Shown: in pieces, positions 1 to 4,609 of the stretch
Layout of the letters: each line of letters opens with the position of its first letter
How positions within the stretch are numbered: the stretch's first letter is position 1
Assembly (NCBI GenBank): GCA_900752305.1
Contig: CAADUV010000188.1
Coordinates: 1 to 6,684, forward strand
Direction of reading: 5' to 3'
DNA: 6,684 nucleotides
Origin: an uncultured Oscillospiraceae bacterium
GTDB taxonomy: Bacteria; Bacillota; Clostridia; Oscillospirales; Oscillospiraceae
Notes under the pieces: generated by a model
Databases searched by the model: none
What the model was told of the DNA's origin: nothing
The model's input: only the letters and a program-made list of their open reading frames with translations
Program-made: the position numbers and the translations under genes

Positions 1-524
1 AGCTGGGGGTGACCACCTTCCTGCGGGTGGGCACCTGCGGCGGCATCCGCACCGACGTCCAGTCCGGTGACGTGGTCATCGCCACCGGCGCCATCCGTAT
101 GGAGGGCGCCAGCCGGGAGTACGCCCCCATCGAGTACCCGGCCGTGTCCGATTTCCAGGTGACCACCGCCCTGGTGCAGGCCGCCCAGAAGCTGGGCAAG
201 ACCTACCACACCGGCGTCGTCCAGTGCAAGGACTCCTTCTACGGACAGCACATCCCGGAGCGGATGCCCGTCTCCTACGAGCTGCTGGCCAAGTGGGAGG
301 CGTGGAAGCGGCTGGGGGTGCTGGCCAGTGAGATGGAATCCGCCGCCCTCTTCGTGGCCGCCAACGCCCTGGGCGTCCGCTGCGGCAGCTGCTTCCACGT
401 GGTCTGGAACCAAGAGCGCCAGAACGCCGGCCTGGATCAGACCGAGAGCCACGACACCGAGTCCGCCATCCAGGTGGGCATTGAGGCCATCAAGCTGATG
501 ATCCAGCAGAACCAGAATCCGTGA
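1..524 (+). CDS. udp: Uridine phosphorylase-type nucleoside phosphorylase (5' end outside window)
   Basis: The product is a PNP/UDP-family enzyme expected to cleave uridine (or a related nucleoside) with phosphate to give base and ribose-1-phosphate in cytosolic pyrimidine salvage. About 173 codons are visible, against roughly 250-260 residues for the family, so the N-terminal third is missing. The open frame runs to the left edge (first full codon at 3), so the GTG at 9 is an internal Val in [14 protein letters not shown] and not a start. That segment matches the phosphate-binding FLR-x-GT-x-G region of E. coli Udp. SFYGQ (about 75 codons further on) corresponds to the Udp base-recognition loop (TFYPGQ), and SEMESAALF is the conserved Met-Glu ribose-binding motif. 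The TGA stop (522-524) runs directly into a terminator hairpin. Udp specificity, rather than another nucleoside, is inferred from resemblance to E. coli Udp. Confidence 0.88.
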   Translation, partial: LGVTTFLRVGTCGGIRTDVQSGDVVIATGAIRMEGASREYAPIEYPAVSDFQVTTALVQAAQKLGKTYHTGVVQCKDSFYGQHIPERMPVSYELLAKWEAWKRLGVLASEMESAALFVAANALGVRCGSCFHVVWNQERQNAGLDQTESHDTESAIQVGIEAIKLMIQQNQNP

Positions 525-527
525 CAA

Positions 528-559
528 AAAACCGTCAGGAGACAGTTCCTGACGGTTTT
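528..559. terminator. Bidirectional Rho-independent terminator between convergent genes
   Basis: A perfect 13-bp stem pairs 528-540 with 547-559 around a 6-nt loop. The A-rich 5' flank and T-rich 3' flank allow it to end both the phosphorylase transcript (+) and the hydrolase transcript (-). The minus-strand T tract is the longer of the two. It sits 4 nt from one stop codon and 4 nt from the other. Confidence 0.93.
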
Positions 560-562
560 CCT

Positions 563-1303
563 TTACTGTTTGAAAAAGTCGATGGCCAACTGCAGCGCCC
601 GCTCCGGGTTGCCCGGCTCCATGAGCCGATGCTCCGCCCCCGGGAACAGGAGGAACTCCGCCCCCTTTTCCTCCGCGAACTGCTTGGCGATGACCGGAGA
701 TGCGGTGCTGTCCAACTCCCCGTGGATCATCCGCAGCTGCGCCATGCCCTTCCGGTAGCAGGCGAAGGGGTCATGCTGTTCCAAATCCTCGCAGAAGGCT
801 TTGGTGAGCTTCAAGGGACGGTTGTAGTCGGTGAGCATACAGTACCCTTCCTCGTTGAAGGTCATCCCACGCTGTTCCCCGATCTTCCAGGTCAGCTTGG
901 GCATATCAATGGCCGCCGAGCGCAGGAACGCCTTGCTGCCCTTGTGTGCCTCCGCCGCCAGGTAGAGCACGGTCATATACGCGCCAAAGCTGGAGCCAAA
1001 GTAGCAGATCTCGGCGTCCGGCGCCAGCTCGATCGCCCGCTGTTCCGCCGCCTGATAGCTGTCGATGCAGCGCTGGACGGTGAGGCCGTCCCCGTCGATG
1101 GGGCTGTCGCCGTGGGCGGGGAAATCGAAGCCGTAGAAGCCGATGCCCGCTTTTTTGAGCCCCAGATTCATAAATTTCGGCGTAAACCCTTCCTTGGCAC
1201 TGCCGAAGCCGTGCGCCATGATGACCACGATCTTCTCCCCGTCGATGCCGTTCCAGCCGGGGACTTGAAGACCGTTTCTGCCGGTGAGCCATTCCATCTT
1301 CAT
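563..1303 (-). CDS. Alpha/beta hydrolase (S33 / dienelactone hydrolase-like)
   Basis: This is a 246-residue single-domain alpha/beta hydrolase, probably a cytosolic serine esterase or peptidase-like enzyme; the substrate cannot be read from sequence. The triad can be placed: nucleophile Ser105 in GSSFG (103-107), acid Asp198 in HGELD (194-198), and base His225 in PGAEH. HGFGS (31-35) forms the expected oxyanion-hole loop and FPAHGDS (61-67) is the usual following motif. No signal peptide or extra membrane helix is visible. The ATG is preceded by AGGAGG at 1311-1316 with 7-nt spacing, which fixes the start. A near-perfect sigma-A promoter lies 40 bp further upstream. It is transcribed divergently from the YbjN-like gene and convergently with the phosphorylase, so it appears monocistronic. 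Confidence 0.9.
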   Translation of the reverse strand: MKMEWLTGRNGLQVPGWNGIDGEKIVVIMAHGFGSAKEGFTPKFMNLGLKKAGIGFYGFDFPAHGDSPIDGDGLTVQRCIDSYQAAEQRAIELAPDAEICYFGSSFGAYMTVLYLAAEAHKGSKAFLRSAAIDMPKLTWKIGEQRGMTFNEEGYCMLTDYNRPLKLTKAFCEDLEQHDPFACYRKGMAQLRMIHGELDSTASPVIAKQFAEEKGAEFLLFPGAEHRLMEPGNPERALQLAIDFFKQ

Positions 1304-1341
1304 ATCCGTTCCTCCTGTCGCAATGAGTTTCCTTCCCTTTT

Positions 1342-1370
1342 AGTATAAGGAGGATTCCAGGTGGTGTCAA
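1342..1370 (-). promoter_or_regulatory. Sigma-A promoter of the alpha/beta hydrolase gene
   Basis: On the minus strand TTGACA (1370-1365) and TATACT (1347-1342) are separated by exactly 17 bp. The -35 is a perfect consensus and the -10 has one mismatch. The AGGAGG ribosome binding site follows about 25 nt downstream of the -10, so the leader is short. This should be a strong vegetative promoter unless repressed. Confidence 0.88.
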
Positions 1371-1392
1371 TCGACAGGGGTTGCCCATCGAT
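1370..1392. promoter_or_regulatory. Short dyad between divergent promoters (possible operator)
   Basis: ATCGA (1370-1374) and TCGAT (1388-1392) form an inverted repeat, with an inner GGG (1377-1379) and CCC (1384-1386) also able to pair. The outer edge touches the -35 box of the minus-strand promoter, and the dyad lies upstream of the plus-strand promoter. That is a good position for a shared operator, but the symmetry is short and imperfect and no cognate regulator is identified. Confidence 0.3.
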
Positions 1393-1411
1393 AGAAAATA
1401 GGCGCATTTGC

Positions 1412-1440
1412 TTGCAACCGTCCGCTGGAAATGATATGAT
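1412..1440 (+). promoter_or_regulatory. Sigma-A promoter of the YbjN-like gene
   Basis: TTGCAA (1412-1417) and TATGAT (1435-1440) are separated by 17 bp, each close to consensus. A GGAGG ribosome binding site at 1467-1471 and the ATG at 1482 follow. It diverges from the hydrolase promoter, with the two -35 boxes about 41 bp apart. Confidence 0.8.
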
Positions 1441-1481
1441 GAGCGGGAACGAAAGAAACAAAATATGGAGGTTTTTTCATT

Positions 1482-1904
1482 ATGACGTCTGTGACTAGTG
1501 CATTTATCAAGGTGTTTGAGAGCAGCGGTTTTGAGTGCGAGCTGATCGAGACCGAGAAGGAGGATCAGGTTCGCATCCCCATCACCGGCGACACCTTCGG
1601 CCCCCGTCTCATGGTGGTCCGCTTCCCCCACGAGGGCGATTACCTGGCCGTCTTCCTGGCCGACCTGCTGGAGATCCCCAAGGGCAAAGCCGCCAACGCC
1701 CTGAAGGTGGCCAACGAGCTGCACCGCTCCTCCCACCTGGTCAAGTTCTGGGTGGACAAGAAGAACCGCTCTCTGTGGGCCATGGTCAACACCTTCGTGG
1801 AAGAAGAGACCGCGGTGGATACCGCCGTCAAAGCCGTCGGCCTGCTGGTGGACTACTGCAACCGGATGTGCCCGGTGTTTGAAGCAGCTATGAGCGAGGG
1901 CTGA
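1482..1904 (+). CDS. YbjN-domain protein
   Basis: The 140-residue product resembles the YbjN / 'bacterial sensory transduction regulator' family, small cytosolic proteins with a fold related to type III secretion chaperones and no settled biochemical role. Family-like features are an N-terminal helix followed by a short beta-meander (residues 27-61, RIPITGD through DYLAVFLADL), the NALKVANELH helix (72-81), the KFWVDKKNRSLWA hairpin (88-100), and a C-terminal helical segment (106-127) ending in CNRMCP with two cysteines. No signal peptide or membrane segment is seen. The ATG is chosen from GGAGG at 1467-1471 with 10-nt spacing and a promoter upstream. A strong terminator begins 17 nt after the stop, so the gene is monocistronic. 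Family assignment is by resemblance of pattern and length; function is not inferred. Confidence 0.75.
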   Translation: MTSVTSAFIKVFESSGFECELIETEKEDQVRIPITGDTFGPRLMVVRFPHEGDYLAVFLADLLEIPKGKAANALKVANELHRSSHLVKFWVDKKNRSLWAMVNTFVEEETAVDTAVKAVGLLVDYCNRMCPVFEAAMSEG

Positions 1905-1920
1905 GCACTGACGCGATACA

Positions 1921-1956
1921 AAAAACGACCTATGAGCTTTCTCATAGGTCGTTTTT
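1921..1956. terminator. Rho-independent terminator after the YbjN-like gene
   Basis: A perfect 16-bp stem pairs 1921-1936 with 1941-1956 around a CTTT loop. The 5' arm begins with five A and the 3' arm ends with five T, so it can work in both directions. On the minus strand it may also end any transcript that reads through the DUF559 remnant and the repeat. Confidence 0.93.
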
Positions 1957-1983
1957 CTGTTTTCCTCACAATCTACGCTCGGC

Positions 1984-2127
1984 GCACAACCCCTCCGGCA
2001 CTGCGTGCCACCTCCCCTTACACAGGGGAGGCTTCCAGGTTCTGCAAAATCGTCTCTTTAGCGGACACGCCCAATGGCTCTCTTGTGTAAAGGGAGCTGT
2101 CAGCGCAGCTGACTGAGGGATTGTCGC
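1984..2127. repeat. REPIN/MITE-like inverted repeat element
   Basis: Two related arms lie in inverted orientation around a spacer of about 43 bp: left arm about 1984-2032 and right arm about 2076-2127. The outer ends ACAACCCCTC (1986-1995) and GAGGGATTGT (2115-2124) are inverted copies with one mismatch. The inner blocks 2011-2032 and 2076-2097 are inverted copies matching at 17 of 22 positions, including an identical TTACACA core. Each arm also folds on its own. The left arm has a GGCAC/GTGCC hairpin (1997-2009) and a 7-bp CCTCCCC/GGGGAGG hairpin (2011-2031). The right arm has a 6-bp GTCAGC/GCTGAC hairpin (2099-2113) and a 6-bp hairpin (2077-2097). Two REP-like hairpin units facing each other is the layout of a REPIN or small non-autonomous element. 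Copy number in the genome cannot be seen here. Confidence 0.7.
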
Positions 2128-2471
2128 CCTACCACTGCGTCAATGTATGCGCAAACTCCTTCAAAATTTTCACTCACCTCGTGATTGGGAATCCGAATCA
2201 CCTGCAAGCCATATCCATTTAAAAAGGCAGTCCGCTCCGCATCTTTTGCCGCCTGCTCCGCTCCATAGTGCTGTGAACCATCCAATTCAATGACCAATTT
2301 TGCTTTGGCACTGTAAAAGTCCACAATGTATCGTCCCAAAACCTTCTGTCTGGAAAATCGAACCGGATAGGTACGCAAAAAGTCATACTACAGATGACGT
2401 TCTTCTTTTGTCATCTCTCTTCGCAGTTGTTTTGCCAAAGGAGTCAGTTCTTTGTTATGCTTTGACTGCAC
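2100..2471 (-). pseudogene. DUF559-domain protein (Vsr-like endonuclease fold), broken by an amber codon
   Basis: Reading from a GTG at 2471 with GGAGG at 2483-2479 gives 123 codons with a single in-frame TAG at codon 28 (2390-2388). Codons 9-27 encode LTPLAKQLRREMTKEERHL, and after the TAG the frame resumes YDFLRTYPVRF. In my recollection of this family the segment reads RHLWYDFLR, so the TAG most likely replaces a TGG tryptophan by one transition. The intact remainder has the DUF559 core: RFSRQKVLGRYIVDFY (38-53) and LVIELDGSQHY (59-69), with Asp51, Glu62 and Asp64 as candidate metal-binding residues of the PD-(D/E)xK/Vsr-like fold. The last codons SLSQLR and the stop lie inside the right arm of the REPIN-like element. 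The stretch is visibly AT-richer than its neighbours, suggesting acquisition. No ribosome binding site precedes the TTG at 2378, so translation of the downstream part alone is doubtful. Confidence 0.82.
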
Positions 2472-2478
2472 AGCACTC

Positions 2479-2483
2479 CCTCC
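2479..2483 (-). promoter_or_regulatory. Ribosome binding site fixing the GTG start of the DUF559 gene
   Basis: GGAGG (2483-2479) lies 7 nt before the GTG at 2471 and just overlaps the end of the preceding gene, whose TGA is at 2487-2485. This places the original start 31 codons upstream of the longest uninterrupted frame and reveals the in-frame TAG. Confidence 0.7.
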
Positions 2484-2484
2484 G

Positions 2485-3126
2485 TCACGGCCGCATCAGC
2501 ACCAGCTCCACCGTATTCCCGCCCGTCAGCGTCAGGCTGCCAAAGGCGTATTCCTTCCCCTCGTAGCGGCAAAACTGCCCCAGGGTGATGCTGTCGGAGC
2601 CAGTGACGTAGCACTCATTGTTTCGATAAGCACCAGAAAAGACGCTGTCCGCCTTGTTGCTCTCGGAACGGGGCAGGCGATCCTTCCAGCACATCTGATA
2701 CCAGTCCAGGGTCAGGCGGCAGTCCTGCTCCTCACCGGCGATGGTCACGTTGAGCAGCTCTCTGGCGTAAGGCTCCATCTTTCGGTCGGCGGCATAAACG
2801 ATCATGCCCTTCCAGCTGCCTTTCAGCGCGTCGAACGTTGTCATCCGCTCCGCGTCCTGCCACACGCCGTCCTTCCGCACGGTATCATACCACTGGAACT
2901 CCTCCAGATCCGGCCGGTCGGTGGTGGAGACGGCATCGCCAGCAGGCACGCCGCCGCTCTCCGGCCAACCGGCTACCATGACGTCATCGGGCAGGGTGTC
3001 CCGGCTGGACATCCCAATCATATACACCGCGGCGCCCAGCACCAACAGGATCGCCAGCACCACCACCGCTCGCGTCAGCCCTGTGCGGCGTTTGGGCGCG
3101 GCAGGTTCACCATGTTTCTCTACCAA
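2485..3126 (-). CDS. Hypothetical membrane-anchored extracytoplasmic protein
   Basis: I do not recognise this 213-residue protein with confidence. It has a basic N-terminus (PKRR, 11-14), one hydrophobic helix at about 19-38, and an extracytoplasmic part of about 170 residues. There is no lipobox, so it is probably a signal-anchor protein with the C-terminus outside. The linker 42-75 is rich in Gly, Pro and Asp. From about 97 the sequence alternates like a beta-rich domain (LKGSWKGMIVY, CRLTLDWYQM, YAFGSLTLTGG, VELVLMRP). The four cysteines of the mature part (136, 146, 172, 186) could form disulfides. The start is a TTG at 3126, supported by AAGGAG 8 nt upstream; the nearby ATG is out of frame. 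An extended -10 promoter lies upstream, but read-through from the MerR gene is also possible. The stop is 13 nt from the DUF559 GTG, so the two were probably co-transcribed. Confidence 0.78.
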   Translation of the reverse strand: MVEKHGEPAAPKRRTGLTRAVVVLAILLVLGAAVYMIGMSSRDTLPDDVMVAGWPESGGVPAGDAVSTTDRPDLEEFQWYDTVRKDGVWQDAERMTTFDALKGSWKGMIVYAADRKMEPYARELLNVTIAGEEQDCRLTLDWYQMCWKDRLPRSESNKADSVFSGAYRNNECYVTGSDSITLGQFCRYEGKEYAFGSLTLTGGNTVELVLMRP

Positions 3127-3134
3127 ACCACTCT

Positions 3135-3140
3135 CTCCTT
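3135..3140 (-). promoter_or_regulatory. Ribosome binding site fixing a TTG start
   Basis: AAGGAG (3140-3135) lies 8 nt before the TTG at 3126. The in-frame stop just upstream (TAG in the frame of the adjacent GTG) and the wrong frame of the next ATG leave TTG as the best initiator. A TTG start may keep expression low. Confidence 0.65.
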
Positions 3141-3145
3141 CCTCT

Positions 3146-3180
3146 CCCGCCCGTCGTCCGACGGAGCATCAGACGGCGGG
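3146..3180. other. GC-rich leader region with alternative hairpins
   Basis: CCCGCC (3146-3151) pairs with GGCGGG (3175-3180), extended past a bulged C by GTC/GAC (3153-3155 with 3172-3174). A competing hairpin, CCGTC-GTCC-GACGG (3151-3164), uses part of the same 5' arm. On the plus strand TTTT follows at 3181, giving a weak terminator shape. On the minus strand the structure would sit in the 5' leader of the anchored hypothetical protein, just upstream of its ribosome binding site. Confidence 0.45.
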
Positions 3181-3199
3181 TTTTCGGGGAACTGACTCC

Positions 3200-3208
3200 A
3201 TTATATCA
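3200..3208 (-). promoter_or_regulatory. Extended -10 promoter of the anchored hypothetical protein
   Basis: The minus strand carries TGATATAAT (3208-3200), a consensus -10 with the TGn extension. No good -35 lies 17 bp upstream, which is acceptable for extended -10 promoters. Transcription would begin near 3193, giving a leader of about 65 nt that includes the GC-rich hairpin. Confidence 0.6.
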
Positions 3209-3243
3209 GGAAATCAAAGGAAGGAAAAGGGGAAATGTGAGAA

Positions 3244-4065
3244 TCAGCCCTCCCGCTTGCGCACCGGGTAGCAGACCTCTGTGACAAATTCGTCCGGATT
3301 CTGGGTCTCCGCCGGACTGACGTGGTAGATGTTGAACATGGGACCGCAGCACTCATACCCGTTATCCGCCAGCCCAGCGACCACCGCCTCATTGGCCTCA
3401 CCGATGTGGGAATAGCCCCCCTGGAAGACGCAGCTGGCCACGGTCACCGGCGGCAGGGGACGGAACTGCACGTGTTCGGTGTCCGGATAGATCCCCTTCA
3501 CCGTCTTCTGTGCCTCCACTTCCACGTCGGACTCCTTGAACTCTCCGTCCAGGAAGGTCACGCTGCAATAGCAGGGGTCGTCAGGCACCAGGTGCAGAGG
3601 CGCGGTCTCCGAACAGAGCACACTCCACACCATCCCCTCGTCCTCGTAGCGAGGCAGGGTCATGCGGACGCAGGCGGCATAGCGTTCGGGCAGGGTCTTG
3701 ACTGTCACATTGTATTTCATATTGTCGTCCTTTCTCAACCGTTTCCGCGCTGTCTCCAAAAGCCGCAGCTTTTGGGTCGTGTCCTCCCACAGAGCGGTCA
3801 GCTCCGCCTCGCGCACCTTCAAGTAGGCGTCCAAGGCCTCCCGGTCATCGTAGATGGTCAGGATCTCCCGGATGGCGGCCAGGCTGAACCCCAGATCCTT
3901 CAACGCTGTGATGCGGAACACCTGGGACAGATGGTTCTCGCTGTAGTAGCGATACCCGGTCATCGGGTCGATCTCGGAGGGGGTCAGCAGCCCTTTCTGG
4001 TCGTAGTGGCGCAGCATGCGGACACTGACTCTGGACAGTTTGGAAAATTCACCGATCTTCAGCAT
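3244..4065 (-). CDS. MerR-family regulator with GyrI-like effector-binding domain (BmrR/BltR type)
   Basis: This 273-residue protein has the BmrR/BltR architecture: a winged-helix DNA-binding domain (1-70), a dimerising coiled coil (about 75-112), and a GyrI-like ligand domain (about 116-270). The start MLKIGEFSKLSRVSVRMLRHYD is classic MerR, followed by the wing RYY (39-41) and LKDLGFSL (55-62). Relatives bind DNA as dimers, bend promoters with over-long spacers, and sense lipophilic cations or other small molecules. Glu263 in VTEVCYPV lies where BmrR-type domains carry a conserved acidic pocket residue; the ligand here is unknown. No cysteine pattern suggests metal sensing. The ATG has GGAGG at 4077-4073 with 7-nt spacing. 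The promoter has a 19-bp spacer, implying autoregulation. An internal ribosome binding site and ATG at codon 116 could yield the ligand domain alone. No terminator follows, and no transporter is adjacent, so the wider target is unknown. Confidence 0.92.
   Translation of the reverse strand: MLKIGEFSKLSRVSVRMLRHYDQKGLLTPSEIDPMTGYRYYSENHLSQVFRITALKDLGFSLAAIREILTIYDDREALDAYLKVREAELTALWEDTTQKLRLLETARKRLRKDDNMKYNVTVKTLPERYAACVRMTLPRYEDEGMVWSVLCSETAPLHLVPDDPCYCSVTFLDGEFKESDVEVEAQKTVKGIYPDTEHVQFRPLPPVTVASCVFQGGYSHIGEANEAVVAGLADNGYECCGPMFNIYHVSPAETQNPDEFVTEVCYPVRKREG
3718..3734 (-). promoter_or_regulatory. Internal ribosome binding site and ATG inside the MerR gene
   Basis: GAAAGGA (3734-3728) stands 7 nt before an in-frame ATG (3720-3718) that begins MKYNVTVKTLPERYAA, exactly at the boundary between the coiled coil and the GyrI-like domain. 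Initiation here would make a 158-residue ligand-binding protein without the DNA-binding domain. It could be a functional second start or the relic of a separate GyrI-like gene fused to a MerR gene. Confidence 0.5.
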
Positions 4066-4107
4066 AGCGGTACCTCCGTGCTGGTTCTGATTTCTGAGCT
4101 CAAGGAG

Positions 4108-4138
4108 AGGATAAGGCCTGACACAGTGTGAGAGTCAA
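4108..4138 (-). promoter_or_regulatory. MerR-type promoter with 19-bp spacer
   Basis: On the minus strand TTGACT (4138-4133) and TATCCT (4113-4108) are separated by exactly 19 bp, the over-long spacing that MerR-family activators correct by twisting DNA. The spacer contains an imperfect dyad centred on CACACTGTG (4130-4122). The promoter lies 43 bp upstream of the MerR-family start codon, so the simplest reading is that the regulator controls its own synthesis. Confidence 0.78.
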
Positions 4139-4166
4139 GGGGGAAGTGGAAAATTTTTTTCGCACG

Positions 4167-4202
4167 AAAAATAGCTCCCATCGCAGTCATCCGATGAGAG
4201 CT
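4167..4202 (-). terminator. Rho-independent terminator after the small membrane protein gene
   Basis: An 11-bp stem (one G-U pair) pairs 4173-4183 with 4192-4202 around an 8-nt loop. On the minus strand it is followed by A and five T (4172-4167). It begins 7 nt after the stop codon at 4210 and separates this gene from the MerR promoter. Confidence 0.85.
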
Positions 4203-4209
4203 GTCCCTG

Positions 4210-4491
4210 TCACGATGCCTTCCCGTCTCCAGCGGCCTGCTTGGCGTGGTAGATCTGCCGTACCCGCCGCCAGTCCAGCAGCGTCCACAGGAGCAGCACC
4301 AGGACGATGACGCCGCTGAAGGTCAGGGGCAGTTTCGCCACCCCGAAGGCGTACCCCCCGGCCGCCACGATGACCAGCGGGACGATAGCGCCCCAGAGCG
4401 GAGATTTCAGCCGGCTCAGGGGCGGCTGGATGAGCAGCAGGACGATCAATCCCGCCAGGATACGGATGATACCCAATGTACTTTCTGACAT
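4210..4491 (-). CDS. Small three-helix membrane protein, function unknown
   Basis: The product is 93 residues and mostly hydrophobic, with likely membrane helices at about 7-22, 32-52 and 57-73. A basic cytosolic tail follows (DWRRVRQIYHAKQ, 73-85) and ends in Gly/Lys/Ser. I do not recognise the family and no catalytic motif is seen. The ATG at 4491 is chosen because GGAGG (4503-4499) stands 7 nt before it; the longer frame from 4512 would have to translate through that site. A TATAAT (4538-4533) lies upstream and a terminator immediately after, so it is an independent unit. It lies next to spoVAC, but a terminator between them argues against a shared operon. Confidence 0.75.
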   Translation of the reverse strand: MSESTLGIIRILAGLIVLLLIQPPLSRLKSPLWGAIVPLVIVAAGGYAFGVAKLPLTFSGVIVLVLLLWTLLDWRRVRQIYHAKQAAGDGKAS

Positions 4492-4498
4492 TTCGATT

Positions 4499-4503
4499 CC
4501 TCC
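4499..4503 (-). promoter_or_regulatory. Ribosome binding site that sets the start of the small membrane protein
   Basis: GGAGG (4503-4499) at 7-nt spacing from the ATG at 4491 decides against an upstream in-frame start at 4512. Confidence 0.75.
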
Positions 4504-4532
4504 CTCTTGCAAAAAACACTCCTTTTATTGTT

Positions 4533-4538
4533 ATTATA
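4533..4538 (-). promoter_or_regulatory. Probable -10 box of the small membrane protein gene
   Basis: A perfect TATAAT (4538-4533, minus strand) lies 41 bp before the start codon in an AT-rich stretch, just downstream of the spoVAC terminator. No convincing -35 is found 16-18 bp upstream, so strength and sigma factor are uncertain. Confidence 0.5.
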
Positions 4539-4553
4539 GCGAAAATCTGACCC

Positions 4554-4588
4554 AAAAATAATGCCGTAGGTGTAAAACCTACGGCATT
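4554..4588 (-). terminator. Rho-independent terminator after spoVAC
   Basis: A perfect 12-bp stem pairs 4560-4571 with 4577-4588 around a 5-nt loop. On the minus strand A and five T follow (4559-4554). It lies 22 nt after the spoVAC stop and separates spoVAC from the small membrane protein gene. Confidence 0.9.
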
Positions 4589-4609
4589 GCCCATTCTGTC
4601 CTATCACAC

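Noticed and set aside
9..524. GTG at position 9 as the start of the phosphorylase
   Set aside because: The frame is open upstream to the window edge and the GTG falls inside a conserved LGVTTFLR segment, so the gene is simply cut by the window.
521..1348. Long plus-strand frame of 275 codons opposite the hydrolase gene
   Set aside because: It is antisense to a gene with a complete catalytic triad, ribosome binding site and promoter. Its composition is the usual low-complexity shadow of a GC-rich gene.
906..1736. Minus-strand frame of 276 codons spanning the divergent promoters
   Set aside because: It crosses two promoters and overlaps two well-supported genes in other frames. It matches no family pattern.
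2100..2378. DUF559 gene starting at the TTG at 2378 as an intact short gene
   Set aside because: No ribosome binding site precedes this TTG, and family-like sequence continues upstream of the amber codon to a GTG with a proper site.
2388..2390. Amber codon read as pyrrolysine or by suppression
   Set aside because: Nothing else in the window uses in-frame TAG, no downstream insertion-like structure is evident, and a TGG-to-TAG mutation is the simpler explanation.
2472..2492. Possible second copy of the repeat (CTCCCTCCGTCACGG) at the 5' end of the DUF559 gene
   Set aside because: The likeness to the repeat arm is short and lies in the 3' coding end of the preceding gene and a ribosome binding site, both of which explain it.
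3322..4131. Plus-strand frame of 269 codons opposite the MerR-family gene
   Set aside because: It is the complement of a clear MerR/GyrI-like gene and runs through its promoter.
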